This document shows, piece after piece, positions 1-12,500 of a stretch of 64,000 bases of DNA (position 1 is the stretch's first letter; each line of letters starts with the position of its first letter). The notes beneath the pieces are model-generated. The model had not been told where the DNA came from. It worked only from the letters and a program-made list of their open reading frames with translations, and did no database searches. The translations under genes were made by a program, and so were the position numbers. The stretch comes from Microglena sp. YARC. Taxonomy: Eukaryota; Chlorophyta; Chlorophyceae; Chlamydomonadales; Chlamydomonadaceae. The DNA lies in the NCBI GenBank assembly GCA_022414725.1, contig CM039463.1, forward strand, positions 29,357,071 to 29,421,070. The letters are read 5' to 3'.

Positions 1-626
1 CCTCCCTCCAGCAATTAACCCTTATGTCAACCCTGATGACTTGCATGAGGGGGATCTGAATCGAACACCAACCCCACATCCACCTCCACGACAGAACCAT
101 CTGCCACTGTGATCTCATCCTGCTCCATTCAGCAAGACACCATTACAGCCACAGCCTGCAATCCTGTCATCCACAATAGTGACATGATGACCCCATCAAT
201 CTTAACTGATTGGGATCACACTTTCACCCACACACCTATCCAACAACGTGTCCCACCTTCCCCCCTGAATGCGACAGGCACCAGACTTGTGCCAACACCG
301 CTGAGCTTTGCACAATCACATCCACACTCATCCACACTCATCCACACACATCCACGTACCCCTTGTTCTCCCTGCCCACCAGCCGTAGGCACCTCAGGCA
401 TTGCGCCTTTCTATAGGCATCGGATAACTGATCAGTAAATGAGAGGGAAAGGTGGGAATATTAGCATGAGAGACTCATGTCAGATGGGGGACTTGCCCAT
501 CTAGATCATCTCACGTGCATATCTGTACATGCATTGCCGTAGATCACTTACTTGTTCATCCTACACTCACCTATGCATCTGCACCAACTATCATGCATAG
601 CTGACCAGTGAGACACAGCCACCCAC
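1..626. other. AC-rich region, no gene recognised
   Basis: The sequence is rich in short CCACAC and CATCCACA runs. Open frames exist in several phases but are low-complexity (His, Pro, Thr) and show no domain. It may be the inner part of the retroelement whose 3' end lies at about 1.35-1.52 kb, but no diagnostic motif was seen. Confidence 0.4.
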
Positions 627-990
627 TGATGTGATGTGACTCTCCTTGCATGCAGATCCTAAGCAAGCATGAGCGATACCCTCGTGTTCTGATTTACATG
701 CACTAATCTGCAACGCTGTACAAGTACTAACGTACTGCCTATGTGCTGATGCACAGAAGTACTGCAATGCACTGATGTGATGTGACCCTCCTTGCATGCA
801 GTCCATAAGCATGAGCGATACCCTCGTGTGCTGATTGACATGCACTAAACTGCAACGCTGTACGGTACTAACATTGCATACTACCCATGTGCTGATGCAC
901 AGAGGTACTGCTGCACTAACTGCTGCACTAAACTGCAATGCACTTGTGACGTGACCTATCCTTGCACGCAGATTCTGTAAGTTCCCTTGC
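627..990. repeat. Tandem repeat, about 145-170 bp unit, 2.3 copies
   Basis: Units start near 627, 771 and 941. Each holds GATGTGATGTGAC, then CCTTGCATGCAG, GAGCGATACCCTCGTG and CATGTGCTGATGCACAG-type segments. Copies differ by substitutions and small indels. The open frame on the minus strand is a by-product of the repeat. Confidence 0.75.
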
Positions 991-1354
991 AGTGATGCTA
1001 TCTGGCAGTCCTCATCTAGGCCCATGTAGTTCCCCCTTGCAGATCTTACAACACCTGGCAGCTTCCCTTAGCTCCTACAGCGCCTCAAGTTGACCTGCTA
1101 CTCAACCCATTAGTGTTGCCTAGGCGATAATACAACTCCCTCAACTCCCTGCAGCTACCCAGCAGCAATAATGTTGACCTGCAGATTCCTTGTAGCTTCC
1201 ATGCAGTGCCTAGTCTACCTACAGTGCATAGTTACATGCACTACCTGCCGCTTCCTAGCAGAGTTTCCCCAACTCAGCTTTGCTACATACGGCAGCTCTG
1301 TGCTAACCTGCAGCGATTTGCAAATCCCCAGCATCTGTTAAACAATTAGTAATG

Positions 1355-1530
1355 AACACTCTAGGAATTAATTCATGATCTGCCCCTTACTGCCCCATGT
1401 ACTTACCCACGTGCAGTTCAAGTTTCTACCCCTTCGATGTTTTCATGCTGACAACATGATGCCTGCCCGATTCTAATTTAGCATTTCGGTACTTAAGCCT
1501 TCACTCCCAAATTATGGGGGAGCCTAGTGC
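1355..1530 (+). mobile_element. 3' end fragment of an LTR retroelement
   Basis: This stretch resembles 19,345-19,505. Both contain ATGAACACTCTAGGA, then an AT-rich segment, then CCCAAATTATGGGGG, which looks like a polypurine tract, then CAGACATC 9-16 bases further on. No matching LTR pair was found here, so I call it a fragment of a family related to the 15.7-21.4 kb element. Confidence 0.45.
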
Positions 1531-2029
1531 AGACATCATCAGTTGTATTCCCTGCAGCCTATTAGCTTTGATAACACTCCGGATGAGTGGACTTTGTGTG
1601 TGCAGCACGCCAATCTATATATGCAGAGACGAGAGTAAGTTACAAGCACAGGAGACCCATTAAGGGGCACCAGTGGAGGAAGAAAGAAAGGTAGGCTATA
1701 CCCTGATAAGGGTTAGACACTATACAGTCAATGTCAGAGGAAACCGGGCAGCCGGGAAACTATCAGGGTAAAGGCAAGACCGGTGAAGTAGCTGACAGGA
1801 ACCTATCACTGAGTCACTCAATGACTCAGGCTAAGGGAAACTGTCACTACGGGAAGCTGTCAGGGCCGATAGTTCTAAGGGAGTACAGAAGTAGTCACCA
1901 AGTCATAAAACGCGTGAGAGCAACGCAATTCATGCTGACACTCCACCTATGACACAGGTGACATACAATACTACTACTCCACCTATGGCACTGGTGACAT
2001 AGAACTATAAACTGGTAGCAAACAAAAGT

Positions 2030-3440
2030 TATGAAGGAACGGCGGAAAAATCAGGAAACCAGAAGAAAGCCTTGCCTAAAATAAAAGGATCAGAAAGGAT
2101 GAACCAAAAAACCACTGTAGTACTCCGAAAATGTAGCAGCAAAAAAAACTTGGGTCATACCGAGCAGAGCTGAGACCAAAACGGAAATGTAACCATCCAT
2201 GGTAAGCGCAAAAATACTATTCATCCAGAATAGGAGGCACCAAACCAGAAATCACAGGGAGGCCAAAACAGAAATCAATCCCAAATACCAAAGGAAGGGG
2301 AACAACGGTGACTAAAAGAACCGAGAACGTAACCTAAAGAGAAGACTGAAAAAACGTATATCAAAGTTGGGGAACAACGGTATAGAAAACCCGATCCGGG
2401 TTTAGGAACCTAACGCCAATCAATGATAACCAAAGAGACGGATTGAAATATCGTGTGAGAGCAGCACACGAGAGAATCAAAACCTAAAGGTCGCAGACAA
2501 GAGGACACTAAAGACTACGATGGAAAAATAAAGTCGATGGAAAAATCCACTACCTTAAAAACTATTCTTAGCATAGAATTCATGACTAGGTTGGGATGAA
2601 AAAACCATGATGAACTGGTTTCTTACTCAAAGATGGAAGTAAGAAGATTTATGAAAGTTAATTATCATAAATCCCCAGTTACGGCACTAACTAAAACATT
2701 CTAGGAGGTGGGTATCGCACCGCAAAAGAACTCATGCACTCAAGACAAACCAAGCACCTAACCACAAGCAAACTAAACCTGCAGCAACTGAAAATCCAAA
2801 GGATGCGGAGATAAATCTCAAGAAACTTGTAACCAACAAAGGAAACACAGTGCAATGAACAATAGGAGTTTAGACGTACAAACACAGTACAAAAAACTTA
2901 ATGTCCACTTGAAAAATAGTAAACGCAGAAAAAAGGACGTCAAAGAATTGACTGCAAAGGATGGACTGAAAGGGCGCTTGAAATACACTCGGAAAACAAG
3001 AAAGAGGTGAGCGGCGGTACATCTGCAAGTACAACTGCAAGATTACCCAGCCCACCAATTCACAGTAAAATCCGAAGGGAAACAACTACTACACTCCACA
3101 AAAAGTTCCAATCACATGAGGGGCTGGTGATCTAAAAACAGTTTGGAGTAAAAAGAAATAGCTAATCTATGATGAGCTCCACCGAACGAACCATCTGCCT
3201 ATGGAACTAAGAGTCAGAAACCATCAAGACGCTATAACGGTGGTCTGAATTAATTACCACCTTCCACCAAAACCAAGAAAGACAGCTGAAAGGAAGCTGC
3301 CTAAACAAAGCGTCGTAACGCTCCACCAATCTAGACTACCCTATAAGTCAGTCTAGGCGGTGCTGAGGAATAGGCACCCACACATAGGGCCATGTTAACC
3401 TACGTATGAGAACCATCAGCACCTAAAACAATGAATCCTG
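2030..3440. other. Purine-rich intergenic stretch, nothing recognised
   Basis: A-rich and GGAA/AACC-rich sequence without repeat arrays, recognisable coding regions or RNA genes. The two open frames of 60-70 codons on the minus strand have no recognisable features. A small two-unit repeat (CTCCACCTATG) lies just before it at about 1,940-2,010. Confidence 0.4.
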
Positions 3441-3443
3441 GGT

Positions 3444-3599
3444 TGACTGTAACACCCCAGCCATACGCAGTATCAAGCTAGTAACCGGTCGTAAAGCCCC
3501 CAGCGCAGAACTGCTGCCTGGTTGAACAGGGGCGGCCTTATTTGCCTCTATATCAACGAAGCCTGAGTCGACTGTAACACCCCAGCCGTACGCAGTATC
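3444..3599 (+). repeat. Pair of 31-bp direct repeats
   Basis: Copies at 3,444-3,474 and 3,569-3,599 share GACTGTAACACCCCAGCC then ACGCAGTATC, with two mismatches. They are 125 bp apart and lie next to the Copia integrase remnant. They may be parts of a degraded terminal region. Confidence 0.6.
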
Positions 3600-3701
3600 G
3601 GAACCCGACCAGTGTTCTAAATCATCACTTGCCCAGTCAGCAACGGCTACATCATTCCCAGGCCGGGACCCGAGTGTTCCACCAGGGACAACGGGAGGCG
3701 T

Positions 3702-4640
3702 CTAAATGAACAACACCTGCGAGTCATTCAAGGTGGTCGGAGGGTGGGGACTATTAGGCAATGGACCTGATCCAGATACCACTATGATTGAAGGCTGTCG
3801 TACACCTAAAGCTTCACCGACGAGCGACGTATTGGAGATCCCAGCGACCCCCTGAGATTCGGCTAAGATTTTATCTGAAAGGACCGCAGAATCTCGCTGA
3901 CCCAATGCCTTCACACGCAATACAGCACCATCAGCCCCTGACCTGGGGCGCAAGGTCATCCCATGGAAGGGCATCCCATGATCAGGGCAGCGGTCGACAA
4001 TTGGGGTTAGCAAAGGGTCAAGGGAATGAACCGCAGGCACATGCATATGTCCGTTGATTGCGGCAGGGATGCAAGTGTAATACGGAGACCCGTCATAGGG
4101 AGATAACCCAGGTAAACAGTTATGCTCAAACTGCTCATAGAAGAGTATATCACGACTCTCTACTACCTCGCGCAACTTTGGAACCCAAACAAAATAACCC
4201 TTACTCACCAGGGAATACCCAACCAGTCTTCCACATAGCGCCCGCTCGTCCAGCTTGTTGCGCTTCTTCCCATTTACTAGCGTAACGTAGCAAGGGCAAC
4301 CGAACACACGCAACATCGACACATCAGGCTGAACCCCAAAGAAAAGCTCGTAAGGAGTCTTCTCTCCCTGATTGGGCAAGCGATTAACTAGGTAACAAGC
4401 AGCGAGGAAGGCATAGGGCCAGAAAGACTTAGCAAGTTTGGACTCCAAGTGGATGCTCCTAGCTATAGACTGTAAGACCCCATTGTACCTTTCCACAGTT
4501 GCATTCTGCTGTGCAGTGTATGCCAAAGATAACTCATGCTCCTCCCCAACCGATATCAGCCAATCCTCAAACCACTTTACTATAAAACCCCTTAGCCCTA
4601 TCAGAACTCAAACACTCGAACCCAAACGCACGTTGCTAAG
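3702..4640 (-). pseudogene. Ty1/Copia integrase fragment (frameshifted)
   Basis: On the minus strand an open frame of 274 codons runs from 4,526 to 3,702. It begins with the last part of a Copia integrase catalytic core: AYTAQQNATVERYNG holds the catalytic Glu (family form YTPQQNGVAER), followed by the typical WPYAFLAACYLVNRLP and VFGCPCYVTL segments. Reading upstream, the second Asp region (ECLSSDRAKG, related to the LRSDNGGEF motif) lies in another frame, so a frameshift separates it near 4,590. No reverse transcriptase, RNase H, LTR or first Asp was found on either side. It is therefore a truncated, inactive remnant. Integrase catalyses insertion of retroelement cDNA. Confidence 0.85.
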
Positions 4641-4729
4641 GCATACACCTAAGGGGGGAACCAGGGGCACGGGAAGACAAAGAAGTAACCTCTGTCGAAC
4701 CACAGAACGCACCCAGGGGTCACAAGGAG

Positions 4730-5848
4730 CCTAAGAGAGAAAAATATCCAAAGATATCATGCCAAAGATCCTCCACGGCCGCTGGACTAGGGCCAGGACG
4801 GCGTCCACTTCGGCCTCCACTTCGGCCTGTAGCATGGGCGAAGTCCGGCGCTGCGAGACCTGGGATCACAGAAGGTGGGGAAGCGTTAGGCGAAGTCGAG
4901 ATTAGAGGTATGGGGGGGAAAAAAAAAAAGGAGACGAGAATGACAGTGCAGCAAGTCGCACCTGGTGCAGAAAATCGCACCAATGGCAGAAAATCGCAAA
5001 TCGCAAGGGCAGAATTCGAAAATTTATCGCTAGGATGCGAAGAGCAGAGCCGAGGCATGCAAAGGTCCTAATATTCCGCCGTCGATGAGCAGTCAATCCC
5101 AAGTCTCCCCCTCTATCGCTCGACTCACCCGGATGGGGGGTAGAGGGAGCAGCACCCGAGTGGTGCTGACCATACCCCCCTGCTTCCTACCACCTCAAGA
5201 ATCTCCAGGTCCAGACGCGTAGGTCGTCCTCCTGTGGCGAACCCTACGGCAGTGCCGGCGATCCGCCAGCTTGATCGAAAAAATTCTCCAGAAGGTAGCA
5301 CATAGCCACTAGAGTGCAAAGGGGGGGGGGCAAAGACGACGTAGACATCAGCAGGGAGCTTGGTCGGCTTGGCAACCTCCGGTATGCAGGCAGAGCCTCA
5401 AACACCGGAGTTAGCGACATCAAGGACGCGAGCAGACGAAGACGGGGTATCTCCACCGATGTCCAGGCTAGTCGCCGACTTGAGTCTGCACGTCAAAGTC
5501 GTCTACGACAGACGGTAGCTGAAGGAGCGCAAAGGTAGAGGTATGATTGGGGGGGGTTACTTCCATGATGGCGGAAGGACTCTCATAACCGCCAGCAGAG
5601 GTCGCTGGTGCACAGACGTCTAGCCAATCGTCTTGAGAAACCGCGTCCTCCTTGGGAAGGACACGGTCGCAGCCATTACTTATAATAACGCTGCGCATCC
5701 CGCGCGACCAGGATTCTCCATTCTTGTCATGGAGTTTCTCAAATGTCGCCGGGGGTCCTCGCGGAAGTTGCATTTCAAAGCAGTGGTAGCTTATGCCTGC
5801 AAGGGCATTGTTTGTCAACAGCTGCCAAACACTTAGGTTTGCGCACAC
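4730..5848. other. No gene recognised between Copia remnant and CACTA element
   Basis: Mixed-composition DNA with open frames on both strands of up to 128 codons, none with a recognisable motif. A short local repeat of GCAGAAAATCGCA occurs at about 4,965-5,005 and a G10 run at 5,321. Overlapping frames on opposite strands argue against coding function. Confidence 0.35.
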
Positions 5849-5851
5849 TAG

Positions 5852-6933
5852 CACTATGAATATTCGGGCCCTTTACCGACCCCATTACAGAGGTTTTACA
5901 GTGGGTTTACAGGGATAAACGCTGTAAACGCTCTGTAAACCTGCACTCTACTCCATTTACAGACTTTGGTTACAGACCGTTAACACACTGTTGGGGTACG
6001 GTAGAAACGAGCTAAAACGCGCAGGCTGTAAACGGCCTGTAAATGCTTACATACTTTGTTACATAGTAGTTACAGACTCTGGTTTACAGACCTCTGTAAA
6101 CCTTCTGTAAGTATGGCTGTAAACCCTATGTAAGTATGGCTGTAAACCCTCTGTAACGAGGTGTGTATACCCTGTGTAAGTATGGCTGTACACGCTCCGT
6201 AACTAGGTGTGTAAACCCTCTGTAACGTGGTCGGTACACCCTATGTAACTAGGTGTGTAAACCCTCTGTAGCTGGGTGTGTAAACCATGTGTAGATCTTG
6301 TGTAACCAGGCCCGAAATCCGTTAGTAACCAGGTCTTTGGAATGGGGGGAAATGGGGCGCAGCTCAAGGGCGAAGCTCAAACAAACATGTTTCAAACCAT
6401 TCATTCCTCATACCTCTATTAAAAATGGACCCACCCAACTGTTGTTAAGTCAAATAATAGTTATATATTGTGCCGAGTAGTGCGATATATAGGCACGGCT
6501 GCAATTCCGAGAGCAGTTCGAATGCAAGAATGGCAAGGTCGCGACATTTGAATTCAAACAGACGAGCGACAGCCAGCCGGGGGAAGCCTGGAAAGGGTCT
6601 GCAGCCCGATCCGATCAGATGATTGGACTAGTGGTTCAGCACAACGCCAATTGAAGGTGTGTGTCGGGGGTTCGATTCCCCCTATCGGTAGATCTGAGCG
6701 TTGAAGATCGTTTTCATCGTGACTGTTTACAGACCATTTACAGACCACGTTGTCAGCCAACACGGTAAAGGCTCTGTACCCCAGGACTTACATACTTTTT
6801 ACAGTCCTTTTACAAACAACGAGTCCCCTCTGTCATTTACAGACCTCGTTACAGACCATTTACATAGGGAACTATGTAAATGGTCTGTAACGAGGTCTGC
6901 CAAAGTCGGTAAAGGGCCCGAATATTGATAGTG
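5852..6933. mobile_element. Non-autonomous CACTA (En/Spm) DNA transposon
   Basis: The element is 1,082 bp with 29-bp terminal inverted repeats at 5,852-5,880 and 6,905-6,933. They begin CACTAT and match except at one base (CACTATG versus CACTATC), sharing AATATTCGGGCCCTTTACC. A 3-bp target-site duplication, TAG, flanks it (5,849-5,851 and 6,934-6,936). CACTA termini plus a 3-bp duplication define the CACTA superfamily. The interior carries dozens of short subterminal repeats in both orientations, CTGTAAACC and TTACAGACC variants, comparable to the TNPA-binding subterminal repeats of En/Spm. No transposase is encoded, so movement would depend on enzyme supplied elsewhere. A tRNA-like SINE head lies inside it. 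Confidence 0.88.
6628..6713 (+). mobile_element. tRNA-like SINE head nested in the CACTA element
   Basis: TTGGACTAGTGGTTCAGCAC resembles a Pol III A box, and GGGTTCGATTCCCCC at about 6,668-6,682 is a B box/T-arm with a complementary stem. The following GAGCGTTGAAGATCGTTTTC resembles the start of the shared SINE 3' domain (TGGCGTTGCAGGTCGTCGTC) found at 29.9, 35.2 and 44.0 kb. The similarity stops where the CACTA subterminal repeats resume. It is a truncated or diverged SINE with a third type of head. Confidence 0.55.
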
Positions 6934-6936
6934 TAG

Positions 6937-7860
6937 GCTTACTTGATGGATTTATTCTAGCCTTTTGATATTTATCTGGTTTGTTACACTAAGCACCCTT
7001 ATGGTGTACAACAGGCAATACGTAATTGGTTTACTCTTGTGTATAAGACTTCACTGTATTGGCAGTTGTATTGTGTGGTTGAGCGTACAGTTTATTTTAC
7101 TGCACACTTTAATCCTGTGGGATTAAAACTTTCAGCTAGACGAGAGTAGTTATAAGTGTGTGCAATGGTCTGTCCACGCACACATGGATTTAGCTTTATC
7201 CTGATTGGTACTTACTGTTGATCCTATTTCCCCCTGGACAGGGAGATTAGTTGGAATATAGTGATCTGAAGATTTTATGTGTTTCCCGTGCACCTATATA
7301 CAGGTGGAGATATGATTATACTTCGGTTTTTAGGCTACGGTTCTTACTTAGGTCTTATGTGATAGCAAAGACAGGTGGAGTGTCAGCGCTAGCTTTCTTA
7401 GGTCTTTTCTATCGTGTGTCTTCCTTAGGAATGACACAGGTCAATGTCTTTTACACCGTCTTGTCACTCGTAGGTGTCAAGAAGGTACCCATGGTTACAC
7501 GTGGTTCTAGTAAGACCCGTACCCTAAGTCATGTTGGCGGCACGCCTGTCAACCTATAGTCTCTACCGAGACTCTGTAAATTATTCGCAAAGCCACCAAA
7601 GCTTTAGTTTCGTCCCTTCCGAAGTCCAGCTTTATAAGCTGACACTTGGTGGCATGGGTCCAGACCGATGCAGCTGCTTGCCATCTTGGGCAGAAAGTGA
7701 AAACATAAACATTCAACTCATGCATCAAAATATGCTTCATACAATCTCCTCATACAACAAATACGCGCACATAATGGCATCCTCGGACTTCCCGCATAGG
7801 GGTTGTGTAATAGTCAAAATTCAGTTCTGCACCCTCTTTGGCTTGCCCAAGTACAGTATT
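6937..7860. other. Intergenic, nothing recognised
   Basis: AT-leaning unique-looking sequence. Open frames of up to 174 codons on the plus strand run into the CCCATAC low-complexity tract and have no recognisable domain. Confidence 0.35.
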
Positions 7861-7861
7861 T

Positions 7862-8045
7862 ACCCATACCCACACCTTTCCCCACCCATACCCACCCATC
7901 CATACCACCCATACTCACCCATTCACATTATTCACCCACCCACATTACCCACCCATTCACCCACCCATACCCATCCAAAGTACCCATTCACCCACTCATA
8001 CTCACCCATCCATACCCACTTACATTATCCACCCATACACCCCAC
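7862..8045. repeat. CCCATAC/CCACCCATTCA low-complexity tract
   Basis: Imperfect repeats of CCCATACCCA, CACCCATTCA and CCCACATTA with no fixed period. Frames through it encode only Pro, His and Thr runs and are not genes. Confidence 0.8.
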
Positions 8046-8107
8046 TGGGCCTTAAGTGGTGCCAATAAACTGCCCTTGTCATTCGCACAGCCATTCATCC
8101 ACTCATA

Positions 8108-8212
8108 CTATGGGCTGGGCTGGGCTGGGCTAGGCAGGGGGTTGGGGTTTGGATTTTTTGGGGGATGGGGTGGGGTGGTGTGTGTGTGTGGGGGGGGGGG
8201 GGGGGGGGGGGA
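8108..8212. repeat. GGGCT repeats followed by a (GT)n-(G)n tract
   Basis: Four GGGCT units, then GGGTTGGGG, then GTGTGTGTGTG running into about 23 consecutive G. It is one of more than a dozen (GT)n-(G)n or (C)n-(CA)n composites in the window. Confidence 0.85.
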
Positions 8213-8928
8213 TCAGCCCTGAATGAATGACCTGAAAATTAACTCCAAATATCGCCATAACACCTGCCATTACAGCCCCATTCCTAAAAAAAATCGATCG
8301 GGCCTTACTGGGATTTTTGGGGCCTGGGCTATTCCTGGAAGAGATAAAGTTTTATTCTCAGATTGGATAATCAGATCCTTATAATTTCGTCTTATCTAAA
8401 AAGATTTAATCTCCAAATTCAAACATCACATGAAACTCGCCTTGAATATCGTGTAGATCTTGGAGTTGTGACGCAAGTGAAGGCCACCGCCCACCAGCAA
8501 CTGAAGAACACTTCGGGACGAGGGACGAGGCAATGAAGCTGATTGGAAAGATGACGCCGTACACCAAATGCGCCATGGACTGTACGCAATCGGAAAGCAG
8601 ATGCCAGAAGGCTTTTCTGAATTCGAGGGAGCTTTATTTGTGCGAGCAGTGTTCGTGATTGTAGCCTGAGTCTGCCAGGTTAACAATCAGCTGCGATCAG
8701 CTGTCCCCTGTCTGCGAGACCACCACGACGGACTGTACATCTGTGGTACATTTGCGGCTACTTCACCCCTGGCGACGTCCCTCTCTTCCTTTTGGAATCG
8801 TGCGGAATGGTAACCAAAGGTCCGTCAATCCTATCACGCTTTCGCGGTACCCTCAACAGCCATTCCTCTGACGGCTGAAAGCTTACATCTGCTCCCCAAA
8901 CTAATCCTCACCCGATCCGCATGCTTAG

Positions 8929-9537
8929 GTAAGACTGACGCCAAGGTAACCGCCGCTAAGGCGGCGAAGGCCGTGAAGAAGGGATTCTTCAAGAAGGAGC
9001 GCAAGCCTAGGTTCTCCGTGGTCTTCCACCGCCCTAAGACCTTGAAGCGCTCCAGGGACCCCAAGTACCCCAGGACCTCCAAGTGAGTGGGGGTGGGTGG
9101 GTGAGTAGGTAGATGAGTGGGTGGGTTGGTGGGTGAGTGCTACAGTAGTGGGGTAGACCGATGAAGAGCGAGGGACAGAAGGAAGGTTGGCTTGGCTTCA
9201 GGAAGGAAGGTTGGGTGCTTCAGCCATGGTACCATGGGTCTAGTGATTCTAAAATTTCTTGTTTATGCTACATACAAGCCAAGTGCACTCTCTGATACCA
9301 TGGCTGCGTTATTTAATTATTTTGTGTAGATTGACTGCCCTACGTCTTTCTTGGAGCGGAACTGAGTCCCCTTCCCTAGCTGCTGAAACCCAGGATCATA
9401 ATAGCCGAGGTTCTGGTTAATGGTCAACAACGTGTGTATTTGGCATACTGACTTGTGTGTTTGTGTGCTTGGGCTCGAAGTCTGGTTGTTAAGCGTTACG
9501 TTTGAATGGCACACACATACACACACATCCCTCCCCC

Positions 9538-9585
<48 letters not shown>

Positions 9586-12500
9586 TACACACACACACAT
9601 ACGCATTCACACACATACCCACACACCCACACATACACACACACATCCCCCATCCCCTTTTGTTTTTTTCTATCCCACCCCACCCCACCCCACCCCACCC
9701 CACCCTACCCCACTTTTAATTCATTCCCAGATATGCACCCCCACCCACTCCACATTCAACCACCCTTCCCTCCCTCCCCAAACATGCACACACTAAACGT
9801 ACGAAAACACACGCAAACCCACCCCACCCCACGGCATGCACAGTGCCAGCCAGCACTCACACACAAGATGGACCAGCACCCGCACAAACTTAACCCGCAA
9901 CACACACACACATCCTGCACACCTTCTCACACATGACCTCCACCCCCCCTTGCACACACGCACACACACTAACCCACACCAAACCACGGCATGCACAGGG
10001 CTGGCAAGCACTCACACACAAGATGGAACAGCATCCGCACAAACTTAACCCTTAACACACACACACACTTCCTGCACACGCTCACACACGCGACCCCCAT
10101 CCCCCATGCACTTACACACACACACTTCCTGCCCACATACACGCACGACCCCCTCCCCCCATGCACACACACTTAACCTGCAACACACACCCACATTTCC
10201 TAGACACCCTCACACGCACGACCCCCATTCCCCCCGCACTTACCCACACTAAACCACATCACCCCATGGCATGCACAGTGCCGGCAAGCACTCCAAGATG
10301 GACCAGCATGCTGTCCTCAAGTACCCCTTGACCACTGAGTCCGCCATGAAGAAGATCGAGGACAACAACACCCTGGTAGGCAGAGCCTTTTTTCCGTTTC
10401 AGAGATGGGTCTTTTGTGTGTGTTTGTGTGTGTGTGTGGGGGGGGGGGGGGGGGGGCAGAAAGTCTGTGTGTGTGTGTGAGCGCATACGACAACAACATC
10501 CTGGTAGGCGCTGGGGGGAAGCTAGCCCGGGGTTAGCCAGCCGGGGGTTGGGTTTACAGTTTAAAGGGTTTAGGGGCTTAAGAGGGTTAGGGTTTAAGGG
10601 TAATTGGTTACCCCCGGGCTGGCAACCTCCGAGCTAGCTTCCCCCCTCCCTGGTAGGCAGAACATTTTTTCCGTTTCAGAAAGGGTTTGTGTGGTGGTGG
10701 GTGGGTGGGTGAATGTGTTTGTGGGTGGGGGGGCAGGAAGTCTGCGCGTGAGTGTGAGCGCATGGGGAGTGGGGGTCGTGTGTGTGAGCGTGTGCAGGAA
10801 GGGGTCCGGTAGCGATCAGGAATTTGGTTTCTTTCAAGGTTGGGCTCCTGGTAGCGATTTGGGTAGGCGACCCGCAAGACTGAACTGGGGGTTCAGGGGG
10901 TGGGGCCGAGTTTGGGTCTCATGGTAGCGGAAGCTTTGGCTGAAACAGGGTCCCAGGCAGCAATCGCTACTGGTAGAGGAAAAAGTCCTCTGCAGTGTTG
11001 CAAGCGACGCGGACAATTGGCGGAGTGAGTTGGCAACGGAACGACAGGTGGCACCGATGGAGCTGACCGAAGCCAGCTAGTTATGAGACAGTTGGCTGAC
11101 GTTTCAGGCTTTAATCTTGTGGGTTGGATGAACGGATAATGCAGTGAATCTGGGGTTCCCGCCCACCAGGAGGGGGGGCTCCGGCAACAATCTCTGCTGG
11201 TAGGCCCTAGGATTCTTATCTGGGTAATCTTATGCTTGGTTAGGGTGGTGGTGTATTGGGTTTGGGTCATTATTCGGTGCAGTTTGGGTCGTTGCCAGGG
11301 TTTGGGGCTGAGTGGTGCTTAGATGGATTGTTGTGTAGGGTGTTGGTTGGTTGTAGGATAGGTTTGTTGTATAGGGTGTTGGATGCATAGGGTTCTAGGT
11401 GGTGGCTGGTCCTAGGATCGGTGTATAGGATAGGGTGTTGTTACTCACCTAACATATTAGATTGTCTCATTGTTGGGTAGATAGGGATAGGTTGTAGGAT
11501 AGGGTGCTGGTCGGTTCTAGGGTAAGTAAGTTGGCTAGGGTGTCATCATCATCATCATCATCATCACCACCATTCATCACAACCACCATCATCACCATCA
11601 TCACCACCATTCATCATCATCACCACCATTCATCACCATCATCATCATCATTATCAAAGTCACAACCATAAACAAGAAGGGCGCATGTTCATGCAAACAC
11701 CACAGTTTCTTTTTTGGGCTACTCATGGCAGCTTCCAGCCAGTTCCATTAGGCAGCCACTGGGTCAAACCTGGAGCTTGCAGCTGCGTTGGAACACCAGT
11801 CATCTGAGCTTCCAGGCGCACTAGCTAGCTTAAGGTTTAGCTCAAGGGCGAGGAGAGGGAGCTGCCTAGAAGCTGCTACGGATAGCCGCCAAAGTCAGTG
11901 ATTGCGATGTGACAGAATTATTGAGACCCGGAGGGAATCTACGAACTCTCTTTTTTTATTGCAGATCAGGATTCCTTGTGAAATTCCAGCATTATGTTGT
12001 ACTAGTCCCATGCAGGGTACTACTTCTTGCCAAATTGGTCAGCGCTTTTAAGCGCACAAACGTCGAATTGGTCAGCGCTTTAGGTGCCAAAAGCGCAAAA
12101 ACTTAGCGCTGCGCCCATTGAAAGTTGAAAAAACTGCGTGAAACGCTGAGAGGGGCTTAAGAAGTGCCGCGCTGCCGCGCGCGCTTAGCAGAACCCTGGT
12201 CCCATGTTGTTACGACAACATGTAAGCTTATCAACTCGTGGTATTAAGTGTTACTTGACCTGGGCAAAAAATTGCATTTTTTTTTAAATGTCTTTTTACA
12301 CCAAATCGAGTACTCATTTGGATTCCTTGCAAAATGCATTGATGATGTGCACTACTTTGATGGTGGTGATGTGACATAACAACTGAGACGCGGAGGGAGT
12401 CTACCATGGAAAAATAAGAGAACACGTGCATACGTGAACTTGGTTACAAAGCTTCAGCCAGCAATATCTTTCTGCTCGCCGTCTTCGGCAGTAAAATCAA

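Noticed and set aside
10558..10600. Short telomere-like stretch (GGGTTTAGGGG, GGGTTAGGGTTTAAGGG)
   Set aside because: Only three degenerate units inside an intron made of similar G-rich repeats. Too short to claim.
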